Assembly: GCA_902651635.1 (NCBI GenBank)
Contig: CACRSC010000027.1
Span: 1-35,638 of the forward strand
From: Mastigamoeba balamuthi
Taxonomy: Eukaryota; Evosea; Mastigamoebida; Mastigamoebidae
DNA: 35,638 bases
Reading direction: 5' to 3'
Below are positions 10,338-18,837 of this stretch, piece by piece. Every line of letters starts with the position of its first letter. The first letter of the stretch is position 1. Both the position numbers and the translations under genes were made by a program. The notes under the pieces were generated by a model, which saw only the letters and a program-made list of their open reading frames with translations, made no database searches and was not told where the DNA came from.

Positions 10338-12531
10338 ATGGCAACGGCGGCGTCAGCGAACCCGGCGCTGCTGAAGCGGCTGCAGGGGGTGCTCGACCTC
10401 GAGCAGTCCCTGGGCACCGACGAGCTCCGCGACGCCCTCGCCTGCGCCGGCGACGTCCTCGGCCCCACCGCCGACGCCTCGCGCACGGCCCTCCGCGGCG
10501 CCCTCGAGCTCCGCGCCATCGCCAACGCCAACGAGTTCCTCGCCTCCTACGACGAGCTGCGCAAGGCCCGGCCCCACAGCCACAGCGGGGGTCTCTCGGG
10601 TCCCGGGTTCGATTCCCGCTGACCGCTTGTTTTTGCGCGGCCCAGGTCATGGACGACGTCGACGGCAGCCTCGGCGGGCTCGAGGCCGAGCTGCGCGACA
10701 TCGGAGCCGAGACGGCCAAGCGCCTGCACGACAGCGCCCTCTTGCTCGACGAGTCCCGCGCGCTCAGCCGTCAGAAGTGCCCGTTTCCCGATTCCTGAAT
10801 TCAATCCAGAATCCCGCAATTAATTTTCCGATTCCTGGATTTCGAATTTCGCGATGGCAGGGAGTACTACGAGGGCTGCATCGCGCTGTGCGAGGCGTTT
10901 GCGGCGCGGTACCGGCTGGCGCCGGACGAGGCGCGCGCGCTGCGGGGCGAGGTGAGCCCGGCGCTGCTGGCGGCGCTCGAGCGGGCGCAGAGCATCCGCT
11001 CGTCGTGCGGGCCGCTCGTGCAGAGCGCGCACCACCGCCTGGGCCTCGAGCTCGTCGACGAGATGAGCGCGCACGTCGAGGACGCGCAGAGGCGCATCAG
11101 CCGCTGGGTCCGCGCGGCCGTGGCGGGCCTGGCGCGCGAGGAGCCGCCCAGCGCGGACGCTCTGCTGCGCGGGGCGCTGGCAGCGCTGCGCGGGGCCCCC
11201 GACGTCTACCGCGCGGCCCTCGAGGAGCTCGGGGCCCAGCGCGGGCGGGCCGTCGCCCGCGGGTTCACGGCCGCGCTGACCGTCGGCGGGCCGGGCGGCG
11301 CCCCGCGGCCCATCGAGATGCACGCGCACGACCCGCTGCGCTACGTGGGCGACATGCTCGCGTGGGTCCACCAGGCCGTCGCCAGCGAGTACGAGTTCGT
11401 CGCCTCGCTCCTCAGCCCCGACGGCGCGGCCCCCGCCAGGCCCCCGCGCGGCCACCAGCAGCAGGCCGGGGGCGAGGGCGAGGGGGACGAGGAGAGGGCG
11501 CTGGTGATGGACCGCGCGTTCGAGGGGCTCGTCAAGCCGTTTGCGCTGCGGGCGCAGCAGGTGCTCGAGATGCGGCCGGGGGCCGTCGTGCTCTGGAAGC
11601 TCGCCAGCACGCTCGACTTCTACGCGCGCATCGTCGGCGACCTGCTGCGCGCGCAGTCGCCGCTCTCGGCGGCCCTGCGCGAGTGCAAGCAGCGCACGAC
11701 CGAGGCCTTCTACGTGCAGCTCCGCGAGCTCGTCCTCAAGCACACGCAGTCGCCCCCCGTCCCGCAGCCCGACCTCACGCCCCCGCAGCAGATCAAGGAC
11801 ATCGCCGGCCTCGTCGTGCGCCCCCCCCCGCCCCGCCCACTCCCTCCCCTCGCTCGAGCCCGACGAACGCTGGCGCACAGGGAGAGCTGCTGGCGACGCT
11901 CAACAAGTCGCTGGTGCCCGCGGAGGAGCGCAGGGCAGAGTTCGCGCCGGCGCTGTCGCTGGTGGTGACGCCGCTGCTCGACATCATCGCGACGAGCTGC
12001 TCGCTGGCGCGGCTCGACGCGACGAGCGCGTCGGTGTTCCACGTCAACTGCATCACGTGCATGCAGGCCGCCGTCGCGGGCTGCGAGTACGCGGCCGAGC
12101 ACGTCGTGCAGCTGCAGCAGCGGCTCGAGGCGCACCTCGAGACGCTCGTCGGCGAGCAGGCCGCGCGCTTCATGGCCGACTGCGGCCTCGCGCAGAAGCT
12201 CGCGCTCGTGCGCAACAGGGCGACCGTCGCGGCCGAGGGCACGCCGCTGAGCCAGGTCATCGGCATGGAGCCGCGCTCGGTCGAGGTCGCCGCGCGCTCG
12301 TTCGAGACGGCGCTGCTCGAGGGCGGCGGGTCGCTGCTGCTGCCGCAGGTCGAGCGCCTGCTCTCGCCCCGCCACAGCGCCGACGTCCGCAAGCGCGTCG
12401 CGCGGACCGTCACGGCCGAGTACGACGAGCTCTACGCCGCCGTCACCGACCCCGCCGCCGGCTACCCCGACAGCGGCGCCCGCCTCTTCCGCTACAGGCC
12501 CGCCCAGGTCGCCGTGATGCTCGAGGCCTGA
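10338..12531 (+). CDS. COG6: Conserved oligomeric Golgi complex subunit 6
   Basis: Subunit of lobe B of the COG tether, which captures retrograde vesicles at the Golgi. Four exons give 654 residues, close to the usual 650-700: 10338-10565, 10646-10776, 10861-11815 and 11881-12531, with phases 0, 2 and 0. The diagnostic COG6 block is GGPGGAPRPIEMHAHDPLRYV at about 11286-11345, followed by DMLAWVHQAVASEYEF. N-terminal helices (VMDDVDGSLGGLEAEL, LERAQSIRSSCGPL) match the coiled-coil part of the family. Intron 1 starts with GC rather than GT (AAG|GCCCGG), intron 2 with GTGCCC and intron 3 with GTGCGC. The ATG at 10338 follows an AT-rich palindrome-bearing leader. The gene converges with the small thioredoxin-like gene, 95 bp away. 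Identity is secure; the exact intron 1 donor is slightly less so. Confidence 0.93.
10566..10645 (+). other. COG6 intron 1 (GC-AG), with tRNA-B-box-like motif
   Basis: An 80-bp intron placed by protein continuity between a LASYDELRK-type helix and VMDDVDGSL. It begins with GCCCGG and ends with GCCCAG. It contains GGGTTCGATTCCCG (10605-10618), which looks like a tRNA T-arm, but no A box or acceptor stem accompanies it. The 11-mer TTCGATTCCCG recurs at the 5' end of COG1 intron 2 (19438-19448), so it is more likely part of an intron repeat than a tRNA. Confidence 0.6.
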
Positions 12532-12626
12532 GTGGAGTCCGTGGGCGGTCAATCAGACGGGCTCGGTCGCCCCTTTGTTTGCTGCTGGCCGATTCGCAAT
12601 CGTCGTCTGGCGTGCGCGCCGCCGGC

Positions 12627-12878
12627 CTAGTGGTGCGGGCAGGCGCAGGCGCAGCCCTCGAGGGTCGAGCGGATGGCGTTGGGCTCGTAGATCCAGTAGT
12701 GGCCGCTGCGCAGGCAGGGGACCTTGCGGCTGCCCGTGGCCTTCTCCACCTCGTCGAGGGCGCCGGGCTCCTTGTCGACCCAGCGCTGCGTGATGGGCAG
12801 CTTCTTCTCGGCCACGAACGTGTTGATCTCGTCGCACGACGAGCACCCGGGCATCAGGAACAGCTCCATCTTCTCCAT
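12627..12878 (-). CDS. Small thioredoxin/glutaredoxin-fold protein, CSSC motif
   Basis: An 83-residue single-exon protein of the size of a minimal glutaredoxin. It starts MEKMELFLMPGCSSCDE, giving beta strand 1 and a CxxC redox motif (Cys12 and Cys15). A short loop with TQRWVDKEPGALDEV is followed by KVPCL, which has the expected cis-proline of the fold. It ends with an unusual Cys/His tail (CACACPHH) that could bind a metal or supply a further thiol. A role as a thiol-disulfide oxidoreductase or GST-N-like domain is inferred from fold and motif only. The second Met (residue 4) is an alternative start. It is convergent with COG6 and lies downstream of the USP-fold gene on the same strand. Confidence 0.75.
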   Translation of the reverse strand: MEKMELFLMPGCSSCDEINTFVAEKKLPITQRWVDKEPGALDEVEKATGSRKVPCLRSGHYWIYEPNAIRSTLEGCACACPHH

Positions 12879-13123
12879 CCTGGCGGTGCTGTGCGTGTGG
12901 GGAGGTTGCCGGGGTGGTCTCGCGGGTTGTGTTCTGCTGGCGGGCTGTATAAAAAAGTGAAGGCTGCTGGGCTGCTTCGTAGGGGCCTACGGTCGCAACG
13001 TCATGCTCGCTGCGCTTCGTGGTGGCAGGGCCTACAAAGCGCCGCTGCTGGACCTGAACGGCGTCGCTGCTGTTGGCGCGCTGAGCACAGGGGGCGGGCA
13101 CCTCAGTCTGAGTGCGGCCATCT

Positions 13124-14949
13124 TCACTCGGCTCCGCCAGCCCGCTCGTAGAACAGCAGCACAGGGCGCGCGAGCAGCTCGCTGCACGCCGAGGCCACGT
13201 CGCCCGCGCCCACGACCTGCGGGGGGGCGTCGGGGGGCGTCTCAGCGGACGCGGGGAGGGGAGTCTGAGTGCTTGGCAGCTCACGTGGACAGGGGGGTCG
13301 CCGCCGCTGCCCTCCTCAGGGGTGCCGCTTCCGCCAGAGCCCCTGCGGCAGCCGAGGGTGAGCCAGGGGCTGGCAGGAGGCCGGCGTGCGCGCACTCGTG
13401 CCGGGGAGCGCGGCTGTCGGAGAGCGTGCAGGTGCGGCCCGCGTCGTCGTAGGCGAGGAGGCTGTAGAGGCCGCACGCCCGCTCGCACAGCGCCCCGCGC
13501 AGCGTGTAGAGCGCCCCGTCGCACCCCTCGTAGACCTCGGCGATGTCCAGCGCGGGGGCCACCGCGCGCAGCGCCTGCCCGATCTCTGAGCGCGCGGGGG
13601 CGGGGCGGGAGGGCACTTAGGAGGCAAACGTCGCATCAGCTGCGCTCGCTGGGCGTCTCACCGCTGGCGCTGGGGCCGCGCGGGCCCCACCGCAGCTCGA
13701 CGGCCAGCACGCCCGGCAGGTACGCCAGCGACCTGGGGCGCCGCGGGGGCGGCGGCAGCAGCGCCGCACGCAGCGCAGCGGAGCCCGTCGCGCCGTGCGC
13801 AGCCCGCAGGAGCCGAGCGTCGGCGCGCACGACGAACGAGCGGTCCGCGCGGGCCTCCCCGTAGGTGGCGACGGCCACGCCGAACAGTGCGTGCGCCGCG
13901 CACGGCGGGTCGCACGCGGGGCGCTGCTGCTCGTCCTCCTCGCCCTCCTCGTCCTCGTCCGCTGCCAGCTCGGCGGAGGCGACGCGACAGCACACGGGCC
14001 ACGCGGCGCTCAGCCTCCGCCACAGCCGCGCGGGCGCGGGCACAGCGTCGACGCCGGGCGCAGCGCTGCCGACGCCGTGGGCGCCGCGCGCAGGGCTCAG
14101 GGCCGCCAGGGCCTCGCGGGCGCCCACGCAGGCAGCGCGGCAGCAGAGAGCCGCGGCGCGGAGCACAGGGCGGAGGCCGTGCGGCCGCCCAGCGCGGGGC
14201 CGAGGGGGGCCGGGGGGGCCAGCAGCGGCCGGGGGCACGGGATGCGCGGCGGCCGCGTGGACGAGGGCCAGGAGGGCCGCGTAGGCCCCGGCGGCGCTCT
14301 GCTGGGCGGCGCGCTCGCCGTGAAGCTGGAGGGCCAGCGAGGCCGCGGAGCCCGCGCGCCGGAGGTCTGCGGGGGCCGCGGGGCGCCGGGGGTGCGCGGG
14401 GAGGAGGCGCTCGAGGGCGCAGAGGGCGCAGGGGCCTGGGGCTGCGGCGCTGTGGCGGTGCGAGAGCAGCGCGAGGCGGAGGCGGCGGGCGCAGCACGGC
14501 AGCGACGCCAGCGCCCAGACGGCGGCGGCCACGTGCGCGCTGGCGTCGCCGGCGGGCGGGGACGACGCTGCCCGGGCGGCCGCTGGAGGGGGGGAGACAG
14601 GGTCAGAAGCGGTGGCAGGTGGGCAGTTGCTCGAGAAAGTCGCATCAGCGGAAGAAGCGGTGGCAAGTGGGCAGTTGGTTGCTCGAAAAAGTCGCATCAG
14701 CGGCAGAAGCGGTGGCAGGTGGACAGTTGCTCGAAAAAGTCACATCAGCGGCAGAAGCGGCGGCAGGTGGGCAGTTGCTCGAAAAAGACAGCAGCAGGGA
14801 GGGGGGGAGGGAGATGGCGGGAGAGGGCGGGAGGCACGCGGGGAGGCAGCGCCGGAGAGAGCCGAGGCCGAGTGTCTCCTGTGGTGATCGAGCAGCAGGA
14901 CGGCCACGAACAGCGCCCACGCGACGACCACCAGGAGGAACGGCGACAT
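13124..14949 (-). CDS. Membrane-anchored USP-fold protein, probably catalytically inactive
   Basis: Five exons give 457 residues: 14949-14838, 14582-13662, 13585-13396, 13342-13285 and 13216-13124. All phases agree, with donors GTGCCT, GTGAGA, GTGCGC and GTGAGC. Residues 4-20 (FLLVVVAWALFVAVLLL) form one N-terminal membrane helix. The rest follows the order of plant USP53/54-like ubiquitin-hydrolase domains: a Cys-box-like helix (residues 50-70), CALCALERLL (89-98), CAAHALFGV, LPGVLAVELRW, DIAEVYEG, LLAYDD and a final VLLFYERA strand. The catalytic Cys position in the first box is occupied by Ala/Ser/His-type residues, and Leu384 sits where the QHY catalytic His is expected. A Gly/Ser/Pro-rich loop encoded by exon 4 interrupts the end of the domain. 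It is likely a pseudo-deubiquitinase that binds rather than cleaves ubiquitin. Family assignment is by motif order and is moderate. Confidence 0.62.
14605..14790. repeat. Minisatellite of four 48-52 bp units in an intron
   Basis: Four near-identical units begin with AGAAGCGGTGGCAGGTGG at 14605, 14653, 14705 and 14753 (the last partial). They fill most of intron 1 (14837-14583) of the USP-fold gene. Units 1 and 2 contain the nonamer GTCGCATCA and unit 3 has one mismatch to it. Unit 2 carries a 4-bp insertion. Confidence 0.9.
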
Positions 14950-15453
14950 GGCCGTTTTGGCGCGAATCCGGTCCTGCTGATTTCGCTGTGCGTATCTCAA
15001 GCCTGAATATCCTAGAGCGTGAAGTGAAATTGGTACTGACGGACCAGTGGGACAAAATACCGTACCACCGAATGTATAAATTGGAATGTGAGATATGACG
15101 CCAGCTTGCTGCCTTCAAATCAAATCCCTGTCCCTATGAAGTGCTCAATTTACCTTCACGGCAAACTCTGCACTGTACAGCCAACAATGAGTGTATGCCA
15201 CTTCAGCTGTGTAACACAAGTGAGGTCAGGCTGATTGTGAAGCCCATGCCATGCATTGATGGCATTGCTATTCAGTCTGGCAGGAAGCTGCCTGATGTGT
15301 GAGATGTGATGGCAGCAAGCCTCCACTCAGTCTGCGATCGATCTGTTTCAAGGCGTGGGAGTGGTTTCACATTGATTGATTGATTGATTTGTGTGAGAGG
15401 ACTCGTTGCAACAAAGGTCACAAGATGGTTGTCGCGCTGTTAGATGCTATTCG
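14950..15453. other. Intergenic region with (ATTG)n microsatellite
   Basis: This 504-bp interval between the TOP3 stop and the USP-fold gene start (both minus strand) should hold the TOP3 3' end and the promoter of the USP-fold gene. Its composition is less GC-rich than the flanking exons. A tetranucleotide ATTG run lies at about 15371-15390. No further gene is seen. Confidence 0.5.
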
Positions 15454-18365
15454 CTACGTGTTGGGGCAGTGTGTGCGCGTGTGCCCCGCCTGTCCGCAGT
15501 GAGAGCACTTCCTGCCCGCCGCCGCCGCTCTGCTCCCCTGCAGCATCCTGTCCGTGGCCCGCATGCTCGTCCTCCGCGCCCTGTTGTACGCCGGCCTGTG
15601 GCCCCCGTACGCGCCGCCCCCGCGCCCCCCGCCAGCGCCTCCTCCCACTCTCCCGCCCGCGCCCGCCTCGGGGCAGGCGTTGGCAAAGTGCCCCTCCTTC
15701 CCGCACTTGAAGCACGTGAACGCCCCGCCTCCTCTGCCCCCTCTGCTGCCGCCGCCGCCGCCGCCGCGAGGGTACGGGGCCGCCCTGCTCTGCGAGCGCT
15801 GGTGCCCGTGGCCTCTGTCGGGCCCTCTGCCGCCGCCAGCAGCAGCGCGCTGGTGCGGGCGCGGCGGCTGCGGCGCCCTGGCCTCCTGCTGCTGCGGCTG
15901 CTGGCCGGTGCGGACGAGGCCGAAGGAGGCCATCTTGCACGGGGCGTCGCACTGGTGGCAGGCAAAGGGCGCCTGCTTGCCGGCCGGGGGGTGCGACCTG
16001 CAGTGCGGGCAGACGCAGTAGCGCGCGCCGGCGGCGTCGACCTGGACGACCTGGCACTGGCAGAGCACGCAGCGCTCGGGCAGCGGCATCAGCGCCGCGC
16101 CCCGCGGCATCTCGTACTCCCTGGCGCACTGCGCGCAGCTCAGCCTGCCCCCGCTCAGCCGCATCTTCTCAAAGCACCTCCCGCACGCGCTGAAGCACGC
16201 GTCCTCCACGTCCCCCACGCCCTGCGCCCCCTGGGACCCCTGCGCCCCCTGGGCCCCAAAGTGGCGGGCCATGGCATCGTCGATCTTGGCCGAGAGGCGC
16301 GTGACCGTCTGGAAGATGGCGCGGAACTTGTCGACGGCCGCGGCGACGACCTGCTCCTTGGTGCGGCTGCCGTCGGCGACGCGGGCCGTCTCGCGCTCGA
16401 TCTCTGCGCGGACGGCGGGCCTGCTGATGTCGAGGCCCATCGAGTCGTAGGCGTCGGTCAGCGCGAGGCCCAGCGTCGTCGGGCAGAAGTGCACGCCGTC
16501 GACGCGCTCGGCGTAGCCGCGCGTCTCGATGCGGCTGATGTGCTCGGCGATGGTCGCGTCGGTCCCGATGCCGTTCTTGTCCATCGCGGCGATGAGCTCG
16601 GGCTCGGTGATGAGCTGCGGCGGCTCCGTCGTCCCCGCGGTCATCTCGACGGCCGCCGGCGCGACGCGCTCGCCCGCCGCCAGCCGCGGCAGGTCGCGCT
16701 CGGCCCAGCGCTCGTACGGGTAGACCTCGAGGTAGTTGCGCTGCTCGACGACGAGCCCCGCCGTGTGGAAGCGCTCGCCGCCGAGCTCCAGCGCCGCGCT
16801 CGTCTCCTGGCCCACCGCGTCGTCGCTGCAGCACGCGAGGAAGTGCCGCGCGACAAACTCGTAGACGCGCGCCTCGTCGCCGCCGAGCCCCTCGCCCGCC
16901 TTGGTCGGGTGTATCGCGGGGTGCGCGTTGTCGCTGTGGCTGCCGGCCCTGGGCGCCCGGAACGCCCCGCCGCGCAGCAGCCGCGCCGCGTAGGCGCCCC
17001 ACGCGGGGCTGCCCTCCTGCTGCGCGATGAGCCCGTCAAAGTCGAAGCCCCGCGGGAACTGGTCCGTCTCTGTCCGCGGGTAGCTGATGTACCCGCGCTG
17101 GTAGAGCTTCTCGGCGATCTGCATCGCCCGCTCGGCCGCGATGCGCAGCTTCCTGCTCGCCGCCTTCTGGAACTCGACCGTCGTCAGCGGCAGCGGCCGG
17201 CACTTGCGCCGCGGCCGCGACTCGACGCGCGTGACCGTCGCCTGGGCGGCGGCGGCGGCGGCCACGCAGGGCTCGTAGAGCAGCAGGCAGGCCGCGCGGT
17301 CGAAGAGCCGCACGCGCTCCCAGAGGAAGACGGCCTGCCCGTCGCCGCGCTCGACGACGACGCGGATGCTCCAGAAGGGCTCGCGCACAAAGCGGGCGAC
17401 CTCCCAGTAGCGGTCGACGACAAAGCCCAGCGTGGGGAACTGGCACGGCCCGTAGCTCACGACGGCCCCCTCGCCCAGCCCGTAGCGCTGCTGCAGGCGC
17501 AGCGTCTGGAAGCGCGTGAAGACCGCGCCGATGCGCAGGTCGATCTCCTGGCGCGCGTCGACGGCGCTGGCCGCGCGCTCGTCGGGGGCCGCCAGGCGCT
17601 CCGCCGCCTCGAGCACCTCCCGCGGCACCAGCGAGCTGAACCGCGCCCGGTACACCTGCAGCCCCCGGTTGCGCCTCGTGCACACGTCGATCACCTGGCG
17701 GCGGTTGCGCGGCAACCCGTCAGTTGATCGCGGGGCGAGCGCCGCCTAAAAATAGAACAGAATCCCGGATTTATCCAGATACGAAAATCAGGAATCAAAA
17801 TCAGCCGATTTAAAAGGAAGATTTCGAGAGGAAATCTGGAATCCTGAAATCGAGCTGTGTCGCATCACACACCCCGACACAGCAGTAAATAAAGAAGAGG
17901 CGGCAGAGAGCGCACGTGAAAAATCAGGATATACGGGGGGAGAAGATACGGGAATCAGGAATCGGGAATAGGCACCTCGAAGGCGATGTTCTCGCCCTCG
18001 CGGTCGCAGTCGAGCCAGAGGACCAGCCACTGCGCGCGGGCGCCCTCCTCGACCAGCGTCCGCTCGATGTCGGCGGCGCCGTCGCGGGCGCTGACGCTCT
18101 TGACGACGGGGGCGTCCCAGAGCGCGCGGGGCTCGCAGGCGGCCCAGCGGCGGAACTCCTGCGCAAAGTCGACCTCCATGAGGTGGCCCGTCACCGACGT
18201 CACCGCGTGCGTGCACTCGCGGCCCCGCAGCGGCGCCCGGAACTCGTGGACCGCGTTGTAGCGCGAGCGGCCCGCACGCCGCGCCAGGGGCGAGCCGCGC
18301 GCCAGGATCTTGGCGACCTCGGTGGCCACGCTGGGCTTCTCCGCCACGTGCAGCACGTGCGGCAT
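15454..18365 (-). CDS. TOP3: DNA topoisomerase III (alpha type) with C-terminal zinc knuckles
   Basis: Type IA topoisomerase that decatenates single-strand crossings, normally with a RecQ helicase and RMI1 in double-Holliday-junction dissolution. Two exons (18365-17976, 17694-15454) give 876 residues. Exon 1 is the Toprim domain ([17 protein letters not shown], then [15 protein letters not shown] with the metal-binding acids). Exon 2 opens with VIDVC and carries ELDLRIG-like and [13 protein letters not shown] blocks. The catalytic motif [14 protein letters not shown] places the nucleophile at Tyr335. C4-type fingers follow ([26 protein letters not shown]). A Gly/Arg-rich linker then leads to two CCHC knuckles ([14 protein letters not shown] and [14 protein letters not shown]), as in TOP3A proteins. 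The 281-bp intron starts GTGCCT. Divergent from COG1 with 472 bp between starts. Confidence 0.93.
17695..17975 (-). other. TOP3 intron, rich in GATTCC and GGAATC words
   Basis: A 281-bp GT-AG intron located by protein continuity (AFE | VIDVC). Its first about 21 bases, including TTCCCGATTCCTGA (17968-17955), match the start of COG6 intron 2 (10785-10798 carries the same 14-mer). It also contains TGATGCGAC (17867-17859) and an AT-rich zone full of GATTTC/GGAATC-type repeats at 17758-17855. Confidence 0.8.
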
Positions 18366-18837
18366 CCCCGCGCTTTCTTGGATTCTGCCGCGATTCTACC
18401 CCCAAATATCTCTGCAATATCTAGATATTCTGGATCTGGAGCTTGTTGGCTGGGGTCTAGCTCCCTCGGGCTCTCAAGAGAGAAGAGAGGGGGAGCGCGC
18501 GGTTCTGGTACAGAGCTGTTGCCGGGAGGACTGTTGATGTGGTGCCACGTAACCCCAGAGAGGGTTATTATCGTCTGCGCTGGGCACGCGGCAGAGCGGC
18601 TGCACCAGCGCCGTGGGCACGATCAGCACGAGGCTGCACACCACCGATCACTGGGCTCGAGAACAGGGGTGTTGAAGGGAGGATGACTCGTTGCCACATC
18701 ATGATGATGTCCTATATACCGCAACAGCTGACTCAGTTCTGCAGGCACCCGAGATATCCGGATCCGCCACAACAATCTAGATATCGGCGGGGGGAATATC
18801 GGTATCTGGGGTTTCGGCGTTTGTTTTGTTGGGAGCC
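18366..18837. promoter_or_regulatory. Divergent TOP3/COG1 promoter region with palindromes
   Basis: These 472 bp separate two divergent starts. Near the TOP3 side there is the perfect 14-bp palindrome AATATCTAGATATT (18416-18429). Near the COG1 side (18749-18815) there is a cluster of GATATCC, ATCTAGATATC and GGTATC words. No TATA box is obvious on either side. Control of both genes from this interval is inferred from the geometry. Confidence 0.55.

Noticed and set aside
10600-10625. tRNA gene suggested by the B-box-like GGGTTCGATTCCCG
   Set aside because: No A box, anticodon arm or acceptor stem is present upstream, the site is inside a COG6 intron, and the core 11-mer recurs in COG1 intron 2, which points to an intron repeat.
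10627-10860. The unspliced upstream extension of the open frame that contains the last COG6 exon
   Set aside because: The upstream part is an intron and a wrong-frame reading of exon 2. Splicing restores the family-length COG6 protein with conserved blocks.
15406-17727. Plus-strand open frame of 773 codons across TOP3
   Set aside because: Shadow of the topoisomerase gene in GC-rich DNA; low-complexity Ala/Arg composition and no motifs.
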